A stretch of DNA of 64,000 nucleotides from Alteromonas sp. KUL49 (GTDB lineage: Bacteria > Pseudomonadota > Gammaproteobacteria > Enterobacterales > Alteromonadaceae): contig NZ_BJKL01000001.1 in NCBI RefSeq assembly GCF_006538345.1, positions 186,001 to 250,000 of the forward strand. The letters run 5' to 3'. Position 1 is the stretch's first letter. The number at the start of each line of letters is the position of its first letter. The notes under the pieces are model-generated. The model was given only the letters and a program-made list of their open reading frames with translations. It ran no database searches and was not told where the DNA came from. A program made the position numbers and the translations under genes. Positions 46,951 to 55,037 of this stretch are shown one piece after another.

Positions 46951-48645
46951 ATGTCGACAGCTGAAGAGTTTGAATCTAAGCCGGTATCACCTGAAAAACT
47001 GCAAGGCGCTAAGCCTTTTGCTGCAAGTTATGCGGGCGAGCACGTTGCAGGGACTGAATTCGTTATCGGTGCTCTGTTTGTATCGTGGGGTGTAGGTGCA
47101 ACAGATATTTTATTGGGCCTTTTATGGGGTAACTTACTTGCCGTACTTACCTGGGGTCTAATAACAGCGCCCATCGCCACAGACACTCGACTCACCCTTT
47201 ACGCTTATCTGGAAAAAATCGCAGGTCCGGGCACCATCAAATTATACAGTGTGGTCAATGGTATTTTGTTCTGCGTGCTGGCAGGCGCAATGATCACCGT
47301 ATCCGCCTCAGCAGTAAGGATCCTCTTCGGTATTGAAGACCAGGTCGGCTATTTCCCGAGCGACCTCAGATTTGTGCTGGTGGTCCTTGGTGTGGGGGCC
47401 GTTGTGGTTTACATGGCGGTGAAAGGGTTCAAGAAGCTCGCAGCCTTTGCGGAAATCTGCGCGCCATGGATGATTTTGATGTTTATTATTGGCGCTCTCG
47501 CCATGATGCCCATACTAGTGAGTGCGACTGCCGGTGTTGAAGGTATTCATAGCTTCAGTGACTTTTTGGTGGTTGCTAGCGAATCGATCTGGCGTGATAC
47601 GGAAGGCGAAGTAGGCTTCTGGCATGTAATGGCCTTCGCATGGGTTGCCAACTTAGCCATGCACGGAAGCCTTGGTGACATGACACTATTGCGCTTTGCC
47701 AAAAAGCCTCAGTATGGTTACTTCTCAGCTCTGGGTATGTTTATCGGTCACTACCTCGCGTGGGTGTGTGCAGGCATTATGGGAGCGGGTAGCGCAATCG
47801 TATTGCAAACCACCATCACTGCTATAGACCCAGGATCAGTAGCGTACACAGCGCTCGGTGCGTCGGGCATTTTGGCGGTGATTATTGCCGGTTGGACAAC
47901 ATCTAACCCCACCATTTATCGCGCTGGTCTTGCGTTTAGCTCACTGAACCACAAATGGGGACGTACCCGTGTGACTATAGTTGTGGGCGTAATCACTACT
48001 ATAATTGCTTGCTCCCCTTTTGTGTTTTCGGGGTTGCTCGGGTTTGTCGGTTACATGGGATTATTACTTGCGCCAGTAGGTGCCATCATAGTCACAGAAC
48101 ATTGGATTTTCCCTAAAATTGGCTTCACGCGTTACTGGTCGAAATACAAGGGTAATACGACAAACTGGGCGGCTTTTTCTACCTGGATCGTGTCGATGAT
48201 TGCGGGTATTGCCGTTGAACAAGCCGGTCTATTGCACTTGTTCTTCATTCTTATTCCTCTTTGGGTCTTTGCGACTGCGCTTTATATTGGTTTGGCGTCG
48301 ATGATGGGGGCAAAAGCAGATTACCCTGAAGCAAAAGATGCTGAGCGAGAAGAAGTTAAACGAAAAATTGCAGAAGTTCGCTACCTCAAAGGTGAGGATG
48401 GTGAAAGTGTGGCGATTGAAAGTGTAGAGCCGATGATGGCGGTATTAGCAAAGTACGTATCTTGGTCTGCACTAATTGTATGCGTTGGTATGGGCGTAAT
48501 GGCCTATCTAGAGGGGGATTCAACCCTATTATCGTCGTGGTTGATTTTCCCTACGTTGACTTATTTCGTTACAGCGACCTATGCATATCTTGCTTCGAAG
48601 GAAGATTCAGATGCATCGGCTGGTGAGGCGGTACAATCGAACTAA
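46951..48645 (+). CDS. NCS1/cytosine-permease-type transporter in the rhamnose locus
   Basis: 564 residues, about twelve TM helices (for example FVIGALFVSWGVGATDILLGLLWGN, VLVVLGVGAVVVYMAV, HVMAFAWVANLAMHGSLGDM, GASGILAVIIAGWTTSNPTIYRAGLAFSS). The fold resembles nucleobase-cation symporter 1 (purine/cytosine permeases). NCS1 proteins normally move nucleobases, vitamins or hydantoins. Embedding between rhamnose isomerase and lactate oxidoreductase suggests transport of L-rhamnose or a product of it, which is inference. The chosen ATG 46951 has GGAGG at 7 bases; ATG 46924 is in frame. Terminators flank it on both sides. Confidence 0.82.
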   Translation: MSTAEEFESKPVSPEKLQGAKPFAASYAGEHVAGTEFVIGALFVSWGVGATDILLGLLWGNLLAVLTWGLITAPIATDTRLTLYAYLEKIAGPGTIKLYSVVNGILFCVLAGAMITVSASAVRILFGIEDQVGYFPSDLRFVLVVLGVGAVVVYMAVKGFKKLAAFAEICAPWMILMFIIGALAMMPILVSATAGVEGIHSFSDFLVVASESIWRDTEGEVGFWHVMAFAWVANLAMHGSLGDMTLLRFAKKPQYGYFSALGMFIGHYLAWVCAGIMGAGSAIVLQTTITAIDPGSVAYTALGASGILAVIIAGWTTSNPTIYRAGLAFSSLNHKWGRTRVTIVVGVITTIIACSPFVFSGLLGFVGYMGLLLAPVGAIIVTEHWIFPKIGFTRYWSKYKGNTTNWAAFSTWIVSMIAGIAVEQAGLLHLFFILIPLWVFATALYIGLASMMGAKADYPEAKDAEREEVKRKIAEVRYLKGEDGESVAIESVEPMMAVLAKYVSWSALIVCVGMGVMAYLEGDSTLLSSWLIFPTLTYFVTATYAYLASKEDSDASAGEAVQSN

Positions 48646-48677
48646 CCGCTAGTTCAAAGTATTAATTATCTATTCTA

Positions 48678-48730
48678 GAGCGTCATTGTTATTCGAAAAG
48701 CCATCTCATGGCACGCAATGACGCTTTTAT
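48678..48730 (+). terminator. Intrinsic terminator after the permease
   Basis: AGCGTCATTG (48679-48688) pairs with CAATGACGCT (48716-48725), enclosing a smaller CCAT/ATGG hairpin, followed by TTTATT. It ends 21 bases before the lactate oxidoreductase gene. Confidence 0.7.
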
Positions 48731-48750
48731 TAAGTTGTTAAGAGTACCCT

Positions 48751-49896
48751 ATGCGTTTAAAGCAATGTCACAATTTTAAAGATTTCAGAAAGCTCGCCCA
48801 ACGTAGACTTCCAGGGCCAATTTTTAACTATATCGATGGTGCTGCAGACGACGAAGTAACGTACAGAAACAATACCACGAGTTTTGAAGAATGTGATTTG
48901 ATCCCAAGTGTTCTCAGAGGCGTTGAGTCTGTCGATATGTCTACCACTGTGATGGGACAAAAGCTCGACCTACCCGTGTATTGTTCGCCAACTGCCTTAC
49001 AGCGGCTGTTTCACCACCGTGGTGAGCGTGCAGTAGCGGCAGCTGCTTCTAAGTACGGTACCATGTTTGGCGTGTCGTCTTTGGGTACGGTGAGTATGGA
49101 AGAGCTACGTAAAACCTACTCTACCCCACAAGTATTCCAGTTTTACTTTCATAAAGATCGTGGTTTGAACCGCGCTATGCTTGAGCGAGCAAAGGAAGCT
49201 GGCGTGGAAGTGCTCATGCTAACGGTTGATAGTATTACCGGCGGCAACAGAGAGCGAGATTTACGTACTGGATTCTCAATTCCATTTAAACTCACTCTCG
49301 CTGGTATGCTCCAGTTCGCTATTAAGCCAATGTGGGGCATCAACTACGTTACTCACGAGAGTTTCAAACTTCCCCAACTTGATAGCCATGTGGATATGAG
49401 TGGTGGTGCGTTGTCTATCGGGCGTTACTTTACCGAGATGCTAGATCCTTCCATGAACTGGGACGACGTTGCCGAAATGGCAGAGTTCTGGGATGGTCAA
49501 TTTTGCCTCAAAGGTATTATGTCGGGTGATGACGCAAAGCGTGCGGCAGATGTAGGCTGTACCGGTGTTATTCTGTCGAATCACGGCGGACGTCAATTGG
49601 ATGGCTCAAGCACTGCATTCCACCAACTTACCGAGGTTGTTGATGCGGCGGGAGACAGGCTAGACGTTATGATGGACGGTGGTGTACAGCGCGGAACTCA
49701 TGTACTCAAAGCCCTTTCTCTAGGCGCTAAAGCCGTTGGGCTCGGTCGTTATTATCTTTTCCCTTTGGCTGCTGCGGGTCAACCCGGTGTAGAACGAGCC
49801 CTTGGTCAAATGCGTGCGGAAATTGAGCGTGCAATGAAGCTCATGGGATGTACATCACTTGACCAACTTACTCGTGGAAACCTGCGTTTTCGCTAG
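48751..49896 (+). CDS. lldD: FMN-dependent alpha-hydroxy-acid oxidoreductase (L-lactate dehydrogenase)
   Basis: 381-residue TIM-barrel enzyme of the LldD/glycolate oxidase family, oxidising L-2-hydroxyacids to ketoacids. Motifs: FNYIDGAADDEVTYRNN, FQFYFHKDRGLN, LMLTVDSITGGNRERDLR, the lysine in CLKGIMSGDDA, and the catalytic histidine H278 with the substrate arginine in SNHGGRQLDG, then the FMN phosphate loop MMDGGVQRGTHVLKAL. Next to rhaE, which yields L-lactate, it most plausibly supplies pyruvate and passes electrons to the membrane quinone pool. Confidence 0.88.
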   Translation: MRLKQCHNFKDFRKLAQRRLPGPIFNYIDGAADDEVTYRNNTTSFEECDLIPSVLRGVESVDMSTTVMGQKLDLPVYCSPTALQRLFHHRGERAVAAAASKYGTMFGVSSLGTVSMEELRKTYSTPQVFQFYFHKDRGLNRAMLERAKEAGVEVLMLTVDSITGGNRERDLRTGFSIPFKLTLAGMLQFAIKPMWGINYVTHESFKLPQLDSHVDMSGGALSIGRYFTEMLDPSMNWDDVAEMAEFWDGQFCLKGIMSGDDAKRAADVGCTGVILSNHGGRQLDGSSTAFHQLTEVVDAAGDRLDVMMDGGVQRGTHVLKALSLGAKAVGLGRYYLFPLAAAGQPGVERALGQMRAEIERAMKLMGCTSLDQLTRGNLRFR

Positions 49897-49938
49897 TGCT
49901 GTAATTACCCTAACCCAACGCCCAGAAAGACCACTGCT

Positions 49939-51345
49939 ATGACAAAACACAATAATGAACATGCGCTAATCATCGACATTGGTAAGACTCACGTTAAGCT
50001 TCATATCTTAAATGGTACTTGTGAAAGTGTGTTTTCAAAACAAATGTCGAATACGGTGGACACAAGCGGGCCTTTCCCGAGTGCTCGTGTCGAAGATATT
50101 TGGGATTGGCTTTGCAGCGCTATATGCGAAGCTTCAAGTGATTACTTCATCGCTAAAATGACAATTACTACCCACGGCGCAACCGCTGCACTTATAGACA
50201 ATACAAAGCAAGGAACTAATGGGCTTGTACTTCCTGTATTGGACTACGAATACACCGATACTTTTAGCAATTCGGAAGCTTATCAAACAGCGTGTAGTCC
50301 TTTTGAGCATACCTACTCACCGTCGTTGCCTGCTGGTTTGAACTTGGGAAGGCAACTGTTTTGGCTGAAGCAACATTATCCAGATAGTTTCGGCAAGGCT
50401 ACTGATATATTGATGTATCCTCAGTACTGGGCATGGCGATTCACCGGTGCCCGTTACTCCGAAATAACTTCACTCGGTTGTCATACTGACTTATGGTCAA
50501 TCGAAAATAACGACTACTCAGCTTTGGTTGATACCCTTGATTGTCGTGACAAGTTTCCACCTATGGCGCCGGCGTGGCAATCTTGTGGTGTGATACTTCC
50601 GGACTTAGCCAATCAGCTTGGGTTACCTGAAACCTGTGAATTTTTCAGTGGTATTCACGACAGCAATGCGAGTTTTCTGCGCTACCGTTTAGCGCAAGAG
50701 AGCACACCCTTTACGGTAATCTCAACTGGCACCTGGACCATTCTCATGGCATCGCAAGTCGAGCTATCAAATCTTGATGCGAGTCGCGATATGCTTGCCA
50801 ATATTGATGCTCTTGGCTCTCCTATTGCTTGCGCCCGTTTTATGGGGGGACGAGAATTTGAAGCAATATGTGAGCAGGCTGGATCATGGTTGGGCGAACA
50901 ATTTGGTTTAGATGACATTCAAAAGGTGATTGATAGCCAAGTATTTGCGCTGCCGGACTTTAGTGATGGAAGCGGTCCGTTTGGTGGACGAAAGGCCGAG
51001 TTCATTGGGCAAGTCGATAAAGTGAGTGGTATAGCGTTAGCTACGCTTTATTGTGCACTGATGATCGACCATCAACTTGATAACCTTGATGCGCAAGGGG
51101 ACATCTATATCGAGGGAGCTTTCCTCAAAAATCCACTTCTGTGTGCTTTAGTTAATCAACTGAGAAGTCACCAGCAGGTTCTGCTGTCAAAGGATGCTAC
51201 GGGTACTGTACTTGGAGCTGCATATCTTACGTGTTGGGAGGAGGCGTCAAGCCAAATCGACACTGAGATGGCTGCGAAAGTCGATGTGGTTGGCTTGACT
51301 GACTACAAAGCTCAATGGCTTCAACAACTAGCCGACCACCACTGA
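49939..51345 (+). CDS. FGGY-family sugar kinase, probable L-rhamnulokinase
   Basis: 468 residues of the FGGY carbohydrate kinase fold. N-terminal phosphate-1 motif ALIIDIGKTHVKLHIL, substrate region in FEHTYSPSLPAGLNLGRQLFWL, phosphate-2-like STGTWTILMA, GGREFEAICEQ and adenosine loop YIEGAFLKNPLLC. The locus has rhamnose isomerase and rhamnulose-1-phosphate aldolase but no other kinase for this step, so phosphorylating L-rhamnulose is the natural role. It is not closely like E. coli RhaB, and a different ketose substrate cannot be excluded. It lies 42 bases after lldD and is convergent with the DeoR gene. Confidence 0.78.
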   Translation: MTKHNNEHALIIDIGKTHVKLHILNGTCESVFSKQMSNTVDTSGPFPSARVEDIWDWLCSAICEASSDYFIAKMTITTHGATAALIDNTKQGTNGLVLPVLDYEYTDTFSNSEAYQTACSPFEHTYSPSLPAGLNLGRQLFWLKQHYPDSFGKATDILMYPQYWAWRFTGARYSEITSLGCHTDLWSIENNDYSALVDTLDCRDKFPPMAPAWQSCGVILPDLANQLGLPETCEFFSGIHDSNASFLRYRLAQESTPFTVISTGTWTILMASQVELSNLDASRDMLANIDALGSPIACARFMGGREFEAICEQAGSWLGEQFGLDDIQKVIDSQVFALPDFSDGSGPFGGRKAEFIGQVDKVSGIALATLYCALMIDHQLDNLDAQGDIYIEGAFLKNPLLCALVNQLRSHQQVLLSKDATGTVLGAAYLTCWEEASSQIDTEMAAKVDVVGLTDYKAQWLQQLADHH

Positions 51346-51364
51346 TAAACTCACTGACGACGTT

Positions 51365-52201
51365 TTATTCGTCGTCAGCTTCTTCAACAAGAATAACTTC
51401 AATTCCATTGCTTTCGAAATAAGCAACAAGATCAGCATTAGCACCTGTGTCGGTGATCAAAATATCTACGTCAGATAATGGACACAAAATGAAGTTGCTA
51501 CGCTTACCTAGCTTACTGCTATCAGCCAAAATAACTAATTTCTCAGTCTGCTTTTTAAGTTTTTGCTCTGAGCGAATAAGTAGTGGATCTGATTCCATCA
51601 CGCCAAACTTGCCAATGCCAGGCGTCCCCATGAACATCATGCTGCCGTGATAGTACTCAGTGCTATCCTTTTCGTATGAACTTAAAACGATACCTTGCTC
51701 GCGATAAATTTCACCACCTGGAAGACTCACTTGGCTGTCGCTGTTTTCAGTGAGGTAATTGGCAAGCACAAAAGAGTTGGTGAGAATGTTCAAGTGAATG
51801 TCAGTGAGAAACTCACCCATCATATAAGTAGAGCTACCACCATTAATGATGATGGAATCACCTTCTTCACAAAGCTGAGCTGCGCGTTCAGCGATCAATC
51901 GCTTGGTATTTGCGCGCTTATTTTTGTCAACGATAAAAGCAGAACTTGCTAAGTGCTTTTTCTTAGGTTGGCTATTAATAGATTCTGCGCCACCGCGGAT
52001 CTTATTAATTTCGCCACGCTTTGCCATTTTGGTGATATCGCGTCTGATAGTTGCTTCGGACGCGTTAAGCTTTTCAGTCAAGCTGCGAACACTAGCAAAC
52101 TGTTGTTGATCAAGAATATCTTTTATTAGTTGTTGCCTATGTTTTTCAAGCATGGGTAAGGCGTTTCCTAAGCTATCGTTATTTTCCATCAGTTTGCTCA
52201 T
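51365..52201 (-). CDS. DeoR-family transcriptional regulator
   Basis: 278 residues. The N-terminal DeoR helix-turn-helix is at about 15-70 (RQQLIKDILDQQQFASVRSLTEKLNASEATIRRDITKMAKRGEINKIRGGAES). The C-terminal DeoR/GlpR sensor domain of the isomerase-like fold is marked by EGDSIIINGGSSTYMMGEFL, LPGGEIYREQGIVLSS and LADSSKLGKRSNFIL. Such regulators respond to a phosphorylated sugar. It is divergent from the KDG kinase and lies between the two arms of the locus, so it is a likely local regulator. The start may be ATG 52201 or 52189. The tail of the gene overlaps an inverted repeat shared with the end of the kinase unit. Confidence 0.88.
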   Translation of the reverse strand: MSKLMENNDSLGNALPMLEKHRQQLIKDILDQQQFASVRSLTEKLNASEATIRRDITKMAKRGEINKIRGGAESINSQPKKKHLASSAFIVDKNKRANTKRLIAERAAQLCEEGDSIIINGGSSTYMMGEFLTDIHLNILTNSFVLANYLTENSDSQVSLPGGEIYREQGIVLSSYEKDSTEYYHGSMMFMGTPGIGKFGVMESDPLLIRSEQKLKKQTEKLVILADSSKLGKRSNFILCPLSDVDILITDTGANADLVAYFESNGIEVILVEEADDE

Positions 52202-52229
52202 ATTCTATCGGCAATTCTAGTTATGTACA

Positions 52230-52247
52230 GTTATATCCTAATATAAC
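52230..52247. promoter_or_regulatory. Palindrome upstream of the DeoR gene
   Basis: GTTATAT-CCTA-ATATAAC, two 7-base arms perfectly complementary, 29 bases before the DeoR start. The position suits autoregulation, though AT-rich chance palindromes are common. Confidence 0.35.
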
Positions 52248-52528
52248 ATCTTATGACTAAATAAGACAGGTGTTGATTATTTGTTGTTAATTTGTGACTA
52301 TTTTAGTGACTGAATGTTGAGCATATGATCTAATTTTTGAGTGAAATAGACCGATTTAACCGTTTTTCTTCAGATATTTAGCCCTGAAACAGGATCAGCC
52401 CGAGCATTATTAATTGGTCATGATTAGCTTTTATTTTTCATAAATAATCTTCACCGCTCATTTACAATCAATTTTTAAGTGGTTAGAATGAAAAACCTGT
52501 GTTTTTTAGCGATTTTTGAGTATTTGTT

Positions 52529-52543
52529 CATTTAGTACACATG
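52529..52543. promoter_or_regulatory. Shared operator-like motif before the KDG kinase
   Basis: CATTTAGTACACATG matches the palindrome CATGTA-GTA-TACATG in 13 of 15 positions. It lies in the 405-base gap between the DeoR and KDG kinase genes, 64 bases before the kinase. TGTTCA and TGAACA flank it as a further imperfect inverted repeat. The rest of this gap is AT-rich with no gene. Confidence 0.5.
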
Positions 52544-52606
52544 AATATTGTGAACAGGTAAGGCCAATAATTGTTAGTAACAAGAACGAAAAAATAAGGT
52601 AGCACT

Positions 52607-53518
52607 TTGAAAATTGCAATTCTCGGCGAATGTATGGTGGAGCTAAGTCAGCAAGCTGATGGGCGGTTTAACATGGGCTTTGGTGGCGATACCTTGAATA
52701 CTGCCGTGTACTTGGCGAGAAACGGCGGGCAATGTGACTACTTCACCGCGCTAGGTGAAGATGAATATAGTCAGAACATGATGTTGAATTGGGCTGAAGA
52801 AGGCATCGGCACCAAGCAAATCAAAGTCTACAAAGATTGTTTACCTGGTTTGTACGTGATTAAAAATGATGATGATGGGGAACGACATTTTCATTATTGG
52901 CGTCAGAATGCGCCAGTGAAGCAGCTGCTATCCCGATCGCCGGAAGTGTTTCAAGAACTTCAGCGCTATCCCCTTGTTTTTCTGACTGGAATCACCTTAT
53001 CCCTATTCAATGATGAAGACCGAGAGCTTTTATATAGCTTTCTTTCTGGGTATAGAGAGAACGGCGGCATCGTTGCTTTCGACAACAATTTCAGACCTAA
53101 GAATTGGCGCTCGATGAATCATGCGCTTAACAATTACAAGCGAATGATGTCATGTACGGACATTGCGCTGCTCAGTTTTGATGATGAATTGGAACTGTAT
53201 GGCGAACACACCGTTGTTGACTGTATTGCACGCTGGCAGAACGGTGGTGCCAATGAGGTTATCGTGAAGCGAGGTGCTGAAGGCTGTGTGGTTGCAAGTG
53301 ACGATAGTGTAGAGGTTATCCATCAAGAGCACGTTGTTAAGCCGGTTGATACTACCTCTGCTGGAGATTCGTTCAACGGTGCTTATCTAGCGAATAAGTT
53401 GAACAACAAATCCATACAAGAATGCGTCAAAGCAGCCAACTTTTGCGCAAGTGTTGTTGTTATGCACAAAGGTGCAATTGTACCGCGAGAAATTAACCTT
53501 GTACTGGGGCAGCAGTGA
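52607..53518 (+). CDS. kdgK: 2-keto-3-deoxygluconate kinase
   Basis: PfkB/ribokinase-family sugar kinase, 303 residues, phosphorylating KDG to KDPG. N-terminal GECMVELSQ and GFGGDTLNTAVYLARNGG, middle NFRPKNWRS, C-terminal anion hole and catalytic base in DTTSAGDSFNGAYLA (D254). The sequence type matches KdgK more than fructokinases. Starts at TTG 52607 with AAGGTAG upstream. Its stop overlaps the TRAP gene start (TGATG), so it heads an operon with the transporter and kdu genes. Confidence 0.88.
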   Translation: MKIAILGECMVELSQQADGRFNMGFGGDTLNTAVYLARNGGQCDYFTALGEDEYSQNMMLNWAEEGIGTKQIKVYKDCLPGLYVIKNDDDGERHFHYWRQNAPVKQLLSRSPEVFQELQRYPLVFLTGITLSLFNDEDRELLYSFLSGYRENGGIVAFDNNFRPKNWRSMNHALNNYKRMMSCTDIALLSFDDELELYGEHTVVDCIARWQNGGANEVIVKRGAEGCVVASDDSVEVIHQEHVVKPVDTTSAGDSFNGAYLANKLNNKSIQECVKAANFCASVVVMHKGAIVPREINLVLGQQ

Positions 53519-54510
53519 TGAAAAAGCTCTTACTCAGAAGTATCTTGTTGTGCGCCGCGTTAACACAGCTCTCAGGCTGTAATAACGAAGATGAAAGTGT
53601 CACTTCTATACGATTAGCCCATGGCCTTGATACCAAGCATCCCGTACATCAATCCTTGGTGTACATGGGAGAAGAGTTACATCGCTTGTCTTACGGTACT
53701 ATGGACATGAAGATTTTCCCTTCAGGTCAACTGGGCTCAGAAAGGGAAATTGTAGAGTTGCTGCAGATTGGTACCTTAGACATGACTAAGGTCTCTGCTA
53801 GTTCTCTAGAAGCTTTCGTACCAGAGATGAAAGTCTTTAGTTTGCCCTATTTGTTTAACGACAGTGAGCATTTTTGGAAAACCTTGAACAGTGACCTTGG
53901 TAAAGGTTTGCTGGAGGCTGGCAGCGAATACCGCGTTAAAGGATTAGGTTACTTCGATGCGGGTAGCCGAAGCTTCTATACCACTGATGTACGTGTTGAC
54001 AAGCCGTCTGATTTAGACGGTCTGAAAATACGCGTAATGAATAGTCAATCTGCCGTAGATATGGTGAATACCATCGGTGGATCCGCTACCCCAGTAAGCT
54101 GGGGAGAACTATATACTGCATTACAGCAAGGCATAGTTGAAGGTGCTGAAAATAACCCGCCTAGTTTCTTTTTCTCCAAACATTATGAAGTCAGTAAGTA
54201 TTACTTGCTCGACGAACATACCTCAATACCTGATGTGATTGTCATAGGTACTCACCGTTGGAATAGCCTGACTGCCCAACAGCAAGAGTGGCTGAATGAA
54301 GCAATGAGATTGGCCACAGAATATCAACGAAAACTTTGGGCCGAATCCACTGAAATGTCCCTTCGAGAGGTGCAGGCCGCGGGTGTGGAAGTGATTGTGG
54401 CTGATAAAACAGCCTTTCAGCAAGTGGTAGAACCTTTATACCAAGAATTAGAGGGGCAGCCTGTAGGCGAGTTGGCAGCCGCAATTAAAATGTTGGGAGA
54501 GCAGCAGTAA
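53518..54510 (+). CDS. TRAP transporter substrate-binding protein (DctP type), lipoprotein
   Basis: 330 residues. The signal sequence ends in a lipobox (LTQLSGCNNED), so it is membrane-tethered. DctP-family features: IRLAHGLDTKHPVHQSLVYMGEEL, FPSGQLGSEREIVELLQIGTLD, FSLPYLFND, GLKIRVMNSQSAVDM with the carboxylate-binding arginine, and SWGELYTALQQGIVEGAENN. TRAP systems of this kind carry sugar acids. Given the kdu and kdgK neighbours the ligand is likely an unsaturated or keto-deoxy uronate. Start ATG 53518 overlaps the kdgK stop; GTG 53515 is one codon earlier. Confidence 0.9.
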   Translation: MKKLLLRSILLCAALTQLSGCNNEDESVTSIRLAHGLDTKHPVHQSLVYMGEELHRLSYGTMDMKIFPSGQLGSEREIVELLQIGTLDMTKVSASSLEAFVPEMKVFSLPYLFNDSEHFWKTLNSDLGKGLLEAGSEYRVKGLGYFDAGSRSFYTTDVRVDKPSDLDGLKIRVMNSQSAVDMVNTIGGSATPVSWGELYTALQQGIVEGAENNPPSFFFSKHYEVSKYYLLDEHTSIPDVIVIGTHRWNSLTAQQQEWLNEAMRLATEYQRKLWAESTEMSLREVQAAGVEVIVADKTAFQQVVEPLYQELEGQPVGELAAAIKMLGEQQ

Positions 54511-55037
54511 TGACGTTTTTATCCACTTTGGTGGAGCATGTTGATAGGTGTTTGCGAGTATTACTCGCCACCTTAATGGCATTGCTCGTTCTAGACGTTA
54601 CTTGGCAGGTCACTACAAGATTTATTTTGACACAGCCGAGTTCATTTACCGAAGAGGTGGCTAGGTTCCTGTTGATATGGGTGAGCCTTATTGGCGGTGC
54701 TTACGCTTATCGACTGAAAAGTCACTTGGGTTTTGATCTTCTTATTCGGAACCTCTCGCTTGCAAAAGCGAAATTCATGTTCAGATTAACCTGTTTGTTA
54801 GTCGCGATATTTGCGATAGCTGTACTCATTATTGGTGGCGGGAACCTAGTTCACCTTACGTGGACACTAGGGCAATTCTCTCCCGTACTCAATGTGCCTA
54901 TGGCATACATTTACGCGGTAATACCTTTCAGTGGTGTGTTATTCCTGCTTTATAGCATTGTCTTTTTTGTCGATGCTGAATTGCACGTAACACATACATC
55001 AAGCTCTGACGATACACAGGGAAAAGCTAATGGTTAG
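54510..55037 (+). CDS. TRAP transporter small permease (DctQ type)
   Basis: 175 residues with four TM helices and the DctQ signature (TEEVARFLLIWVSLIGGAYAYRLKSHLGFDLL). Forms the membrane complex with DctM. ATG overlaps the DctP stop by one base (TAATG) and its own end overlaps DctM by 8 bases, so the three are translationally coupled. Confidence 0.9.
   Translation: MTFLSTLVEHVDRCLRVLLATLMALLVLDVTWQVTTRFILTQPSSFTEEVARFLLIWVSLIGGAYAYRLKSHLGFDLLIRNLSLAKAKFMFRLTCLLVAIFAIAVLIIGGGNLVHLTWTLGQFSPVLNVPMAYIYAVIPFSGVLFLLYSIVFFVDAELHVTHTSSSDDTQGKANG

Noticed and set aside
46951..48645. Plain nucleobase transporter unrelated to its surroundings
   Set aside because: It is possible by family, but the position between rhaI and lldD makes a pathway-linked role more likely; kept as a finding with the substrate open.
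51354..51378. CTGACGACG/CGTCGTCAG hairpin as a terminator
   Set aside because: The stem is perfect but overlaps the end of the DeoR coding region and lacks a T run on either side, so it is not listed as a terminator.
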